The notes below the pieces were generated by a model. It saw nothing but the letters and a program-made list of their open reading frames with translations. It had not been told where the DNA came from and made no database searches. Source: Acetothermia bacterium UBA3571 (lineage in GTDB: Bacteria; Bipolaricaulota; Bipolaricaulia; Bipolaricaulales; Bipolaricaulaceae). From it: a stretch of 22,882 bases of DNA. A program made the translations under genes and the position numbers. The stretch covers positions 1 through 22,882 of the forward strand of contig DFNI01000043.1 in NCBI GenBank assembly GCA_002375995.1, given 5' to 3'. Each line of letters starts with the position of its first letter. Position 1 is the stretch's first letter. This document shows positions 1-7,029 of the stretch, one piece after another.

Positions 1-482
1 CCGTCCAGGGACATGGCGAGCTTGAGGGATACGAACGGTCTTTTCGTCGTTATCCAGTGAAAGAAGATCTCGTTTAGTTCCCGGGCCTCGTCCTCGAGGA
101 CCCCCTCGATCACCTCGATCCCCGCGGCCCGGAGCCTTTCCACGCCCTTTCCGTTTACCAGGGGGTTAGGGTCCCGGGAGGCGATGATCACCCGTTTCAC
201 CCCGGCGGCGATGATCCGATCGGCGCACGGGGGGGTCTTCCCCCAGTGGACGCAGGGCTCCAGGTTCACGTAAAGATCGGCCCCACGGGCGGCTTCCCCC
301 GCCCGCTCCAGGGCCACAACCTCGGCGTGGGGGCCGCCGTAGTGGGCATGGTGCCCTTCGGCGATGACCTCCCCGTCCTTCACCACCACCGCCCCCACCA
401 GGGGATTCGGCCGGGTGTATCCCTCGCCCCGGCGGGCGAGCTCCAGGGCCTGCCTCATGAAGCGCTCGTGCTCGTTAGCCAT
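1..482 (-). CDS. ribD: Bifunctional riboflavin biosynthesis protein RibD (deaminase domain and start of reductase domain), 3'-truncated by window edge
   Basis: Diaminohydroxyphosphoribosylaminopyrimidine deaminase / 5-amino-6-(5-phosphoribosylamino)uracil reductase, which carries out the second and third steps of riboflavin synthesis. The translation opens MANEHERFMRQALELA. It carries the cytidine-deaminase-like zinc site: HAEVVAL supplies His and the catalytic Glu, and PCVHWGKTPPC supplies the two Cys ligands. TRPNPLVGAVVV near the N-terminus and RDPNPLVNGKG are typical RibD segments. The last visible residues, KRPFVSLKLAMSLDG, are the hinge into the reductase domain, so the gene continues beyond base 1. 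The ATG at 482-480 overlaps the rpe stop by 8 bp, which suggests translational coupling. Whether further riboflavin genes follow cannot be seen. Confidence 0.95.
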   Translation of the reverse strand, partial: MANEHERFMRQALELARRGEGYTRPNPLVGAVVVKDGEVIAEGHHAHYGGPHAEVVALERAGEAARGADLYVNLEPCVHWGKTPPCADRIIAAGVKRVIIASRDPNPLVNGKGVERLRAAGIEVIEGVLEDEARELNEIFFHWITTKRPFVSLKLAMSLD

Positions 483-1119
483 GGGCCGCCCGCAGGAGCT
501 CTTCCGCCGCGGCCCGGGGGTCGCCATCCCCGAAGATGGCGGAACCCGCCACGATCACATCCGCTCCCGCTTCCACCACCGCCCGGACGTTGGCGGGCTT
601 TATCCCCCCGTCCACGGCGATGGTCAACCCCCGGCCCCCGATGAGATCCCGGAGTTCCCGGATCCTCTCAAGAGCATCGGGCATGAACTCCTGTCCCCCG
701 AAACCGGGCTCCACCGACATCACCAGCACCCAGTCCACCCGGGAAAGATACGGCTCGATGGCGGAAAGGGGGGTCCGGGGCCTGAGCGAGATCCCCACCC
801 GGCAGCCCAGCTCCCGGATAACGCGGATCGCCTCCTCGGGCGGGTCCTGCGCCTCCACGTGGAAGGTGATCACGTCCTCTGGCCTCACCCGGAAGCGTGG
901 AGCGTAGCGGGCGGGATGCTCGATCATGAGGTGGATGTCGAAGGGGAGGGAGGTGTGGCGTCGGAGGGCGTTCACCACCGGAGGGCCGAAAGTGAGGTTG
1001 GGGACGAAATGCCCGTCCATGACGTCGAAGTGGATGTAAGCCGAGACAGACTCCACCGCTCGGATCTCCTCGGCCAGCCGCCCGAAATCGGCCGAAAGCA
1101 GCGAGGGCGAGAGCCTCAC
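475..1119 (-). CDS. rpe: Ribulose-phosphate 3-epimerase
   Basis: Interconverts D-ribulose 5-phosphate and D-xylulose 5-phosphate in the pentose phosphate pathway; a TIM-barrel, metal-dependent cytosolic enzyme. Family motifs run in order: LSPSLLSADF, the metal-binding HFDVMDGHFVPNLTFGP, HLMIEHP, VMSVEPGFGGQ with the phosphate-binding loop, AVDGGIKPANV with the catalytic Asp, and GSAIFG at the end. I chose the GTG at 1119 because AGAGGGGG lies just upstream at proper spacing and the protein then starts VRLSPSLLSADF, as in homologues (214 aa). A longer in-frame ATG at 1155 would run 26 bp into the metallopeptidase gene and add an unconserved Ala/Gly-rich tail. The gene sits 10 bp after the metallopeptidase stop and overlaps ribD by 8 bp. 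Confidence 0.95.
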   Translation of the reverse strand: MRLSPSLLSADFGRLAEEIRAVESVSAYIHFDVMDGHFVPNLTFGPPVVNALRRHTSLPFDIHLMIEHPARYAPRFRVRPEDVITFHVEAQDPPEEAIRVIRELGCRVGISLRPRTPLSAIEPYLSRVDWVLVMSVEPGFGGQEFMPDALERIRELRDLIGGRGLTIAVDGGIKPANVRAVVEAGADVIVAGSAIFGDGDPRAAAEELLRAAHG

Positions 1120-1129
1120 CTGGCCCCCT

Positions 1130-1840
1130 CTAGCGGCGCCGGCCGGAGACGGCACTGGCGATGAGAAGGAGCCGAAGGAGCTGGGCGATGGCCATGGCGG
1201 TGGCGGCTACGTAGGTCAACGCGGCGGCGTAGAGCACCTCCTTCACCGCCCCCAGCTCCTCCCGGGTGACGATGCCGGTTTGGGCCAGGGCCCGGACCGC
1301 CCGCCGGGAGGCGTCGAACTCCACCGGGAGGGTAATCAAAGTGAAGAGCACCACCCCGGCGAAGAGGGCGATCCCCGCGTAAAGGAGAGTTATCCCAAGT
1401 TGAGATCCCATGTAGGCGAACAGGAGCCCGACGAAGAAAAGCGGAAAGGCCAACTGCGACCCGAAGCTCGCCAACGGGACCACCGCCGAGCGCAGGGCAA
1501 GGGGCGCATACCCTTGAGCATGTTGGATGGCGTGGCCGGCCTCGTGGGCGGCGACGCCCACATCGGCGATGGAGGGGGAAGTCGGGCGCGATAACCTCAG
1601 GGTCTTGGTGCGGGGATCGTAGTGGTCCCCCAGGGTGCGGCCGATGGCCTCGATCTTCACCCCCGAGACCCCGGCCCGGGCAAGGAGCACCTGCGCAGCC
1701 TCGGCCGCGGTCACCCTCCGCTGAGTGGCCACCCGGGCGTACTTGGCGTAGGCCCGCTGCACCTTGTACTGGGCGTAGAAGGCGAAAAGCAGGGCGGGGA
1801 TCAGGACGATCAGGGTCCTCATATCGAAAAGCCAAAACAT
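1130..1840 (-). CDS. Membrane zinc metallopeptidase (PF04298 / YugP family)
   Basis: Predicted integral-membrane zinc protease. The 236-aa product begins with a hydrophobic helix (about residues 8-23), then a soluble part holding the gluzincin-type motif HEAGH at residues 99-103. Two or three further hydrophobic segments follow, around residues 118-170 and 205-230. LPVEFDASRRA, about 80 residues after the zinc motif, is characteristic of this family and probably contributes the remaining ligand and active-site surroundings. Start: ATG at 1840 preceded by GAGGAGGTG at 7-nt spacing, a strong ribosome-binding site. It lies 48 bp downstream of rnpB and may be read from leak-through of the rnpB promoter; I see no good separate promoter. 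Its physiological substrate is unknown. Confidence 0.9.
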   Translation of the reverse strand: MFWLFDMRTLIVLIPALLFAFYAQYKVQRAYAKYARVATQRRVTAAEAAQVLLARAGVSGVKIEAIGRTLGDHYDPRTKTLRLSRPTSPSIADVGVAAHEAGHAIQHAQGYAPLALRSAVVPLASFGSQLAFPLFFVGLLFAYMGSQLGITLLYAGIALFAGVVLFTLITLPVEFDASRRAVRALAQTGIVTREELGAVKEVLYAAALTYVAATAMAIAQLLRLLLIASAVSGRRR

Positions 1841-1888
1841 TCGGTTTCACCTCCTCGGTCCCCAAAGTTTAGCCACTGTAAGGAAAAA

Positions 1889-2239
1889 GGGGAGAGGGTA
1901 CTAGGCCGGATTCTGTTTCTCGGGGGCCATGCATCTCCGCGGCCTACCCGGAGGCATCGGGCGGGCCACCCTCAAGCGCCTCCCTATTTGGCCTTGCTCC
2001 GGCCGGGGTTTGCCGTGCCCGGGAACCTCGCGGCCCCGGCGGTGGGCTCTTACCCCACCGTTTCACCCTTGCCTCCATGACGCCCGGGGACGTGAGCCCC
2101 CGAGCCGGATCGGCGGTCTGTTCTCTGTGGCACTTTCCAGGGGTCGCCCCCTCTCGGCTTGCGCCGAGCGGCCTGCCCTGCGGAGTCCGGACCTTCCTCG
2201 AGGGCCCACTGGGCCCCCGCGGCCCCCAACCCTCTCCCC
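1889..2239 (-). ncRNA. rnpB: RNase P RNA (bacterial type A-like)
   Basis: Catalytic RNA of ribonuclease P, which removes 5' leaders from pre-tRNA. On the minus strand the conserved blocks appear in order: GAGGAAGGTCCGGACTCC near the 5' end, a mid-molecule AAGGGTGAAACGGTGGGG followed by TAAGAGCCCACC, and CAGAATCCGGCCTA near the 3' end. The termini form a perfect 11-bp P1 helix: GGGGAGAGGGT (2239-2229) pairs with ACCCTCTCCCC (1899-1889). TTTTT follows at once, so P1 can double as an intrinsic terminator. These pairings set the approximate 351-nt boundaries. A TATAAT box lies 9 nt upstream of the 5' end. No protein is likely here despite several spurious open frames. Confidence 0.96.
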
Positions 2240-2243
2240 AGAA

Positions 2244-2837
2244 CTAAATTATACCCCGTTGTCGCCTTAAATGGATCGCCCGCAGAAGCCGAACCACCAG
2301 GTAAAGCCCCCCGAGCACGATCCCCGCCACCGCTCCCGGGGAAAGTCCCCCATCTTTTCCCCGAGAGACCTTTCCCTCCCGGAGCCAGGAGAGGAGCTTA
2401 TCGGAGAGGGAGAGGATCGCTAGCGAGGGGTGGTGACGCCCTAGGTCCCTTTCCGTTTCCTGCAAGGCCTTGAGCCACACCTCGTCGGGAATCCTCCCCT
2501 TGACCTCCGCCCCCCGCCAGCCCACGGCCCTCCAGGAGCCCCCCTCCCGCACGAAGACCACAAGCAGTGCTTTCTCGGATAGCCCCCAACTGGAAGCGAT
2601 CTCCGCCGCGTACCGCCAGGGGTTCCCGAAGGGGTCCCTCCAGCTAGCCAAATACCAGAATTCGACGCCCAGTTGGGAAAAGGCCTCGATTCGCTCCGCC
2701 AAGGCTTCCCGGTGTGGGCGCTCCAGGGTTTGGCCGTAGTCGTTTATCCGGCCCACGGGGAGGGGAAGGGTGTAGACTTCTTGGGCAAGACCTAAAGTGC
2801 CGACTCCAAGTACAAGAAGCGCGAGCAGTTGTCGCAG
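2244..2837 (-). CDS. TPM-domain (YgcG-like) secreted, C-terminally anchored protein; probable CTG start
   Basis: Protein of the TPM/YgcG family (PF04536), usually an extracytoplasmic domain carried on a membrane anchor; the function is poorly defined. Family features are GRINDYGQTL at the start of the domain, then LLVVFVREGGSWRAVGWRG. A C-terminal hydrophobic helix (AVAGIVLGGLYLVV) is followed by basic residues. The nearest conventional start, GTG at 2756, has no ribosome-binding site and would drop the signal peptide. Reading upstream in frame gives LRQLLALLVLGVGTLGLAQE, a good signal peptide. It begins at a CTG codon (2837-2835) preceded by GGAGGT with a 6-nt spacer. No ATG, GTG or TTG exists in frame before the upstream stop, so CTG is the best-supported start (197 aa). 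It overlaps the zinc-ribbon gene by 46 bp. Confidence 0.75.
   Translation of the reverse strand: MRQLLALLVLGVGTLGLAQEVYTLPLPVGRINDYGQTLERPHREALAERIEAFSQLGVEFWYLASWRDPFGNPWRYAAEIASSWGLSEKALLVVFVREGGSWRAVGWRGAEVKGRIPDEVWLKALQETERDLGRHHPSLAILSLSDKLLSWLREGKVSRGKDGGLSPGAVAGIVLGGLYLVVRLLRAIHLRRQRGII
2248..2253 (-). promoter_or_regulatory. Promoter -10 box of rnpB
   Basis: A perfect TATAAT lies on the minus strand 8-9 nt upstream of the rnpB P1 helix, which places transcription initiation at about 2241-2239. The expected -35 position has only a weak match (around TCCATT, 17-bp spacer). The box is inside the last codons of the TPM-domain gene. Confidence 0.75.
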
Positions 2838-3499
2838 GTTACCACCTCCCCGTCCCGGGCGCGGTCCACGGTAGTCTGGGATACATTAAGGTGGCACCCG
2901 CTACAAGTACCATGTACGATGCGAACGATGGGATCGGGGTACATCTCCCGGAGCCGCTCATAGTGAGAGCGGAGGTGGGCGGGGATCTCTTCGGCCGCGG
3001 CTTCCCTCTTTTGCCGGAACTCCTCGATCTCTGCCTTCAGGCCCGAAATCTTCCCGAGGAGCTCGTTCTTTTCTCCCTCCAGCTTGGCGAGCCGCTCCAT
3101 ATGAGCGGCTTCGTCCTCCTTCAACTTCTCCGCGTCGACCTCGGCCTCCTCCATGAGCCGGATCGCCTCCTCTTCCACCTCGTCGATGCGGGAACGGAGA
3201 AACTCCACCTGTTCCTTCAGGTACTCCATCTCTTTGTAGGGGATGATGTCGTGGTCGAGCTTGTGTTGGTAGGTGCGGATCTTCTCGTCGATCTCGTCGG
3301 CCTCCAGGGCCTTCTCGGTGGCCCGGGCCCGCAGGGCCTTGTGCTCCTCGACCCGTTTGGCGAACGCGTCCTTTTCCGCGGCGATGCGCCGCTCCACCAA
3401 CGCCACTTCCCCTTCCAGGGCCTTCAGCCTGCGCTGTGCTTCCAGGATCGCCGCATCGAGCTCGCCCAGGGCGAGGAGTTTCAAGAGGTGCGCCTTCAC
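2792..3499 (-). CDS. Coiled-coil protein with C-terminal C4 zinc ribbon (PF02591 family)
   Basis: 235-aa protein. The first ~175 residues are almost entirely charged heptad-like helix and should form a long antiparallel coiled-coil hairpin. The C-terminus is a zinc ribbon with CSGC (C199/C202) and CDNC (C222/C225). RIVHGTCSGCHLNVS and CDNCSRFLY are typical of the zf-RING_7/DUF164 family, some members of which are described as ribosome- or nucleic-acid-associated. The role here is not known. The start is GTG at 3499, whose bases overlap the stop of the Nif3-family gene (GTGA), so the two are translationally coupled. The Nif3-zinc ribbon pairing recurs in other bacteria and supports a shared operon. 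Confidence 0.88.
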   Translation of the reverse strand: MKAHLLKLLALGELDAAILEAQRRLKALEGEVALVERRIAAEKDAFAKRVEEHKALRARATEKALEADEIDEKIRTYQHKLDHDIIPYKEMEYLKEQVEFLRSRIDEVEEEAIRLMEEAEVDAEKLKEDEAAHMERLAKLEGEKNELLGKISGLKAEIEEFRQKREAAAEEIPAHLRSHYERLREMYPDPIVRIVHGTCSGCHLNVSQTTVDRARDGEVVTCDNCSRFLYLESAL

Positions 3500-4554
3500 G
3501 GGGTGATCACCTCGATCCCGGGGAACCTGTTTCGGAGGAGCTCCGCCACGTGTTTCACGAACACAAGCTCCGTCTCCCGATGCCCCAGTACGGCCACGGT
3601 GAGGCCGGCTTCCGTCGCAGCCAGGGCTTCGTGGTAACCCGACTCCCCGGTAAGGAAGAGCTCACCTCCCTTGGCCAACGCTTCCTGCCACAACTTCCCC
3701 CCCGCCCCCCCGCAGACCGCCACTTTCCGGACCACCCTTTTTTCGTCCCCATATACCGCCGGGGACTTCGCCCCGATGGCCTGGGCGAACCTCTCGATGA
3801 CCTCCCTAGCTTCGACCGCCCCTTCGAGTTCGCCGATCCGTCCGAGCCCATGGCGGTTATCGCGGAGTTCCAAGGGATAGAGGTCATAGGCCACCTCCTC
3901 GTAGGGATGCGCCGCAAGCACCGCCCCCACCACGGCCCGGAGCTTTTCCTGGGGCACGATGGTCTCAAACCGTATTTCCCTCACGTGTTCCTCTTTCCCC
4001 ACCTGTCCGATGTAGGGCCGTGTCCCTTCTTCCGGGAGGAAGGTGCCGGTCCCCTCGAGCCTGAAGGAGCAGTGGCCGTAGCGACCGATCTTCCCCGCCC
4101 CCGCGGAGAACGCAGCCTCTGCCACCTTATCCAGGTGATCCGGGGGAACAAAGACCACGAGCTTGTAGAGCTTTCCCCGGGGAACCAACGGTTCCGCTCC
4201 CCTCAACCCCAAGAGCGCCGCAAGCCTCTCCCCCATCCCCCCGCGGGCGGAATCGTAGGGAGTGTGGACGGCATAGCAGGCGGTGCCTTCGTGGAGGAGG
4301 ACCGAGATCTTCCGTCCCAGGGGCGTCCCCGGTCTGATCTCCTGGAGGGGGCGGAATATGAGGGGATGGTGGGTTATCAGGAGGTCCACCCCCTGGAGGC
4401 GGTCGACCAGGGAAAGCTCGAAGTCCAAGGCCACGAGGATTCGGTTGCAGGGGAGGGAGAGATCCCCCACTTGGAGTCCCGAATGGTCCCATTCCTCCGC
4501 TAGAACCGGAGGGAAGAGCTCATCTAGATAAGAGGTAACTTCTCGGCGCTCCAT
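3496..4554 (-). CDS. Nif3-like dinuclear metal-centre protein (YqfO type)
   Basis: Member of the NIF3/DUF34 family of hexameric dimetal proteins. Some are annotated as type 2 GTP cyclohydrolase I, but the activity is uncertain. Metal-ligand motifs are ITHHPLIF, VHTPYDSARGG near the middle of the N-terminal half, and LGHRETE near the C-terminus. At 352 aa it is the long form, with a PII/CutA-like middle insertion (roughly residues 125-225, from KLYKLVVFVPPDHLDKV to AHPYEEVAYDLYPL). Start: MERREVTSYLDELFP at 4554 matches homologues. An in-frame extension to 4602 would run through the promoter region and adds unconserved residues. It is the first gene of the leftward block and overlaps the zinc-ribbon gene by 4 bp. 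Confidence 0.92.
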   Translation of the reverse strand: MERREVTSYLDELFPPVLAEEWDHSGLQVGDLSLPCNRILVALDFELSLVDRLQGVDLLITHHPLIFRPLQEIRPGTPLGRKISVLLHEGTACYAVHTPYDSARGGMGERLAALLGLRGAEPLVPRGKLYKLVVFVPPDHLDKVAEAAFSAGAGKIGRYGHCSFRLEGTGTFLPEEGTRPYIGQVGKEEHVREIRFETIVPQEKLRAVVGAVLAAHPYEEVAYDLYPLELRDNRHGLGRIGELEGAVEAREVIERFAQAIGAKSPAVYGDEKRVVRKVAVCGGAGGKLWQEALAKGGELFLTGESGYHEALAATEAGLTVAVLGHRETELVFVKHVAELLRNRFPGIEVITP

Positions 4555-4567
4555 GCTCACTTCAATG

Positions 4568-4597
4568 AGTGTAGCCACAATCGCCGTTGTTGCACAA
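4568..4597 (-). promoter_or_regulatory. Putative promoter of the Nif3-zinc ribbon-TPM operon
   Basis: On the minus strand, TTGTGC (4597-4592) and TACACT (4573-4568) are separated by 18 bp. Initiation about 7 nt downstream would leave only a very short leader before the ATG at 4554. Its -35 overlaps the -35 of the divergent promoter by one base. Confidence 0.5.
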
Positions 4598-4615
4598 GCC
4601 AACCCTGCGCATACT
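4587..4615 (+). promoter_or_regulatory. Putative promoter of the DUF763 gene
   Basis: TTGTTG (4587-4592) and CATACT (4610-4615) are separated by 17 bp. Predicted initiation at about 4622 is only a few bases before the ATG at 4626, implying a leaderless or nearly leaderless transcript, in keeping with the absence of a properly spaced ribosome-binding site. Confidence 0.45.
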
Positions 4616-4625
4616 TCTCGTGGAG

Positions 4626-5711
4626 ATGAAGCGAACCGGGACGGCGGACCTTCCCCTCCATTGGGGGCAGGCGCCCAGGTGGCTTTTCCGGAGGATGGTA
4701 GCCTTATCCGAGGCCATCCTCTGGACGTTGGCCGACTCCTTCGGGACCCGGGGAGTTTTGGAGCGGCTCTCGGATCCCCACTGGTTCCAGGCCCTAGGCT
4801 GTCTTTTAGGGTTCGACTGGCACTCGAGCGGCCTCACCACCACCACTTGCGGGGCCCTCAAGGAAGCGCTCAAGTCCGTGGGCCGGGAGCTGGGCATCTT
4901 CGCCGCGGGCGGAAAGGGTGCTACCTCCCGCCGCACCCCTGAGGAGCTACGATCGATCTCTGAGACGCTCGGTCTAGAACCCGAGCCGCTGATCTACGCC
5001 TCCCGCATGACGGCCAAAGTGGACTCCGCTTGCCTACAGGACGGCTATCAGATTTACCACCATGTGTTCTTCTTCGACCGGACGGGACGGTGGTGCGTGG
5101 TCCAACAGGGGATGGACCCCACAACGCGCATGGCCCGCCGGTACCACTGGATCTCGGAAGGACTTTCGAGCTTTGTAGAGGAACCTCACAAGGCGGTGGT
5201 GGGAAAGAGGCGCGATGCGATCCTGAACCTGGTGGCGAAGGAAGCGGCCCCGGCCCGGGAGACGATCCCGGAGATCGTGGCCCGGCCCCCGGAAAGGACG
5301 TTGGCGGAGCTGGAAAAGATCCCTTCCCTCGCCATGCCTCGCCGCCACCGAATCGTCTCCGCCGCTGACCTGACCCCGAAGGGGATGAAAAAAGTGCTCC
5401 TTTCCCTCTACGAGCGGGCGCCCGTGGATTTCGAAGAGGTCTTGGCAACCCCCGGCCTGGGCCCGAAATCCCTGCGGGCGCTGAGCTTGGTATCGGAGCT
5501 CATCTGGGGGGCTCCGGCCTCGGTCCGGGACCCAGCCCGGTTCGCCTACGCCCACGGCGGAAAAGACGGAACCCCCTATCCGGTGGACAAGCACACCTAC
5601 GACAAGACCATCTCTTCCCTCAGGAAGGCAATCCTCCAGGCGAAGGTGGGGCGCCGGGACCGGCTGGAAGCGTTGAGGCGGCTCCACCGGCTCTTCTCAC
5701 CCGGCCCCTAA
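4626..5711 (+). CDS. DUF763 domain protein
   Basis: 361-aa protein that is a full-length DUF763 member, a family of unknown function seen mainly in archaea and thermophilic bacteria. Characteristic segments are KRTGTADLPLHWGQAPRWLF at the N-terminus, YQIYHHVFFFDRTGRWCVVQQGM in the middle, and a C-terminal block with a helix-hairpin-helix-like ATPGLGPKSLRALSLVSELI followed by FAYAHGGKDGTPYPVDKHTYD. The C-terminal block suggests nucleic-acid contact, but this is inference. Start: ATG at 4626 matches the conserved N-terminus. A TTG at 4587 would lie in the promoter. No Shine-Dalgarno at normal spacing is visible. It is divergent from the Nif3 gene, with the liv promoter just downstream. Confidence 0.9.
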   Translation: MKRTGTADLPLHWGQAPRWLFRRMVALSEAILWTLADSFGTRGVLERLSDPHWFQALGCLLGFDWHSSGLTTTTCGALKEALKSVGRELGIFAAGGKGATSRRTPEELRSISETLGLEPEPLIYASRMTAKVDSACLQDGYQIYHHVFFFDRTGRWCVVQQGMDPTTRMARRYHWISEGLSSFVEEPHKAVVGKRRDAILNLVAKEAAPARETIPEIVARPPERTLAELEKIPSLAMPRRHRIVSAADLTPKGMKKVLLSLYERAPVDFEEVLATPGLGPKSLRALSLVSELIWGAPASVRDPARFAYAHGGKDGTPYPVDKHTYDKTISSLRKAILQAKVGRRDRLEALRRLHRLFSPGP

Positions 5712-5726
5712 GCTCGGGTGTAAAAA

Positions 5727-5756
5727 TTGACACTCTGAAACCTTCCACACTACAAT
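5727..5756 (+). promoter_or_regulatory. Promoter of the branched-chain amino-acid transport operon
   Basis: TTGACA (5727-5732), a perfect -35, and TACAAT (5751-5756), a near-perfect -10, are separated by 18 bp. Initiation at about 5763 gives a leader of about 60 nt before the GTG at 5824. This is the strongest promoter match in the window. Confidence 0.8.
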
Positions 5757-5823
5757 GACCCAAATCCCCAGGGGCGAGGGCAGCGTGGTCAAGGTTTTTT
5801 CCTTGCCCCGAAAGGAGGTAGCG

Positions 5824-6975
5824 GTGAGGAGGCTTTTGGTAGGTGTGGCGGCGTTGGCGTTGTTGGCCGGGTTGGCGGTAGCCCAGGAGCCCATCAAGAT
5901 CGGGGTACTGGTAGAGTTCACGGGCGGGTGCGCCGCCTACGGCCAGTACGCCAAGCGGGCCCTGGAGCTCGTGCGGGAGACGGGGATTGTGCCGCTGGAG
6001 GTCCTGGGCAGGCCCGTGGAGCTCGTCTACTACGATGCCCGTACCGAGCCCACCGAGGCCGTGACCGGGGTCAAGCGCCTCATCGAGGTAGAGGGGGTCG
6101 TGGCCATCATCGGGACCATGTGCTCCGGGCCGTACCTCGCGGCGGGCAAAGTCACCACCGTCCCGATGATCAGTCCCACCAGTACCAACCCGCTCACTAC
6201 CAACCCCGACTACTGCTTCCGCGCATGCTTCCTCGATGACGCCCAGGGGGCCATCGGGGCCTATTTCGCCCGTGAGAAGCTAGGGGCGGAGACGGTGGCG
6301 CTGGTGGTGGACGTGGCCCAGCCCTACTGCGTGGGGCTCGGGAACTACTTCAAGCAGGCCTTCGAGGCCTTGGGAGGCAAGGTCCTGGCGACTTTGGCCA
6401 TCCGCACCGGTGATGTGGACTTCACCGCCCAGCTCACCGAGATCAAGCGCTTGAACCCGGATCTTATCTACGTGCCGAACTACTACACCGAGGTGGCCCT
6501 CTTGGCGAAGCAGGCCCGGGATCTCGGCCTCACCCAGCAGATCCTGGGGGGCGACGGCCTCCACGCCGCGGAGCTCATCAAGATCGGCGGCGATGCGGTG
6601 GAGGGGATCATTTTCACCACTTTCTGGCACGAGACCGCTGCCATCACCGAGGTGGGCAAGAAGTACGTCCAAGCCTTCAAGGAGAAGTTCGGCGAATCCC
6701 CTGATTCCTTCGGCGCGTTGGCGGTGGACTGCTACCTTCTCATTTTGGACGCCATCGAGAGGGCGGGTTCCACCGACCCCGAGGCGATCAAGGAGGCCCT
6801 GAAGACCGCTGACCTGGAGGTGGTCACCGGCCGCACCATCATGACCCCCAAGGGCGACCCGGCCAAGGACTTCGTTATCCTCACGGTGAAGGACGGCGCG
6901 TTCGCCTTCTACGACGTCGTTCCCGCTACGAAGGCCCAAGAGATCGTGAAGCGGGTCTACGGCGAGGGAGGCTGA
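5824..6975 (+). CDS. Branched-chain amino-acid ABC transporter, extracytoplasmic substrate-binding protein
   Basis: Leu/Ile/Val-type periplasmic binding protein (Peripla_BP_6, LivJ/LivK-like) that delivers ligand to the LivHM channel. The 383-aa precursor starts with a signal peptide: RR, a hydrophobic core LLVGVAALALLAGLAV, and likely cleavage after AVA or AVAQ. Typical elements are PIKIGVLVEFTGG, VYYDARTEPTEAVTGVKRLI, and GPYLAAGKVTTVPMISPTST, which is the ligand-contacting region. Start: GTG at 5824 with AAAGGAGGT about 5 nt upstream. An ATG at 5755 is inside the promoter and would bury the signal peptide. It is the first gene of the operon, followed by a hairpin and livH. It is unusually rich in Cys (about six in the mature part). 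Exact ligand specificity cannot be read from sequence. Confidence 0.93.
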   Translation: MRRLLVGVAALALLAGLAVAQEPIKIGVLVEFTGGCAAYGQYAKRALELVRETGIVPLEVLGRPVELVYYDARTEPTEAVTGVKRLIEVEGVVAIIGTMCSGPYLAAGKVTTVPMISPTSTNPLTTNPDYCFRACFLDDAQGAIGAYFAREKLGAETVALVVDVAQPYCVGLGNYFKQAFEALGGKVLATLAIRTGDVDFTAQLTEIKRLNPDLIYVPNYYTEVALLAKQARDLGLTQQILGGDGLHAAELIKIGGDAVEGIIFTTFWHETAAITEVGKKYVQAFKEKFGESPDSFGALAVDCYLLILDAIERAGSTDPEAIKEALKTADLEVVTGRTIMTPKGDPAKDFVILTVKDGAFAFYDVVPATKAQEIVKRVYGEGG

Positions 6976-6996
6976 GCTGGGAAGGTAGTTAGTTTG

Positions 6997-7029
6997 GGCG
7001 GGCCGGGGCTCCGGCCCGCCTCTTTCTCC
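6997..7029 (+). terminator. Intercistronic hairpin, probable partial terminator / mRNA stabiliser
   Basis: A perfect 10-bp GC stem (GGCGGGCCGG at 6997-7006 with CCGGCCCGCC at 7011-7020) closes a 4-nt loop and is followed by TCTTTCTCC. The tail is only moderately T-rich, so partial termination or 3'-end protection of the binding-protein message is likely. That would give the usual excess of binding protein over membrane components. Confidence 0.65.

Noticed and set aside
1116..1865. 249-codon minus-strand frame overlapping the metallopeptidase in another frame
   Set aside because: Pro/Arg/Gly-rich shadow; the other frame carries HEAGH and a strong ribosome-binding site.
1929..2473. Open frames across 1900-2240
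   Set aside because: This interval is explained by RNase P RNA with conserved blocks and a perfect P1 helix.
2714..4503. Long plus-strand frames (307 and 355 codons) opposite the zinc-ribbon and Nif3 genes
   Set aside because: Complementary-strand shadows of well-recognised proteins.
5755..5823. Longer ATG start for the liv binding protein
   Set aside because: That ATG overlaps the -10 box TACAAT and would bury the signal peptide behind 23 residues; the GTG at 5824 has a strong ribosome-binding site.
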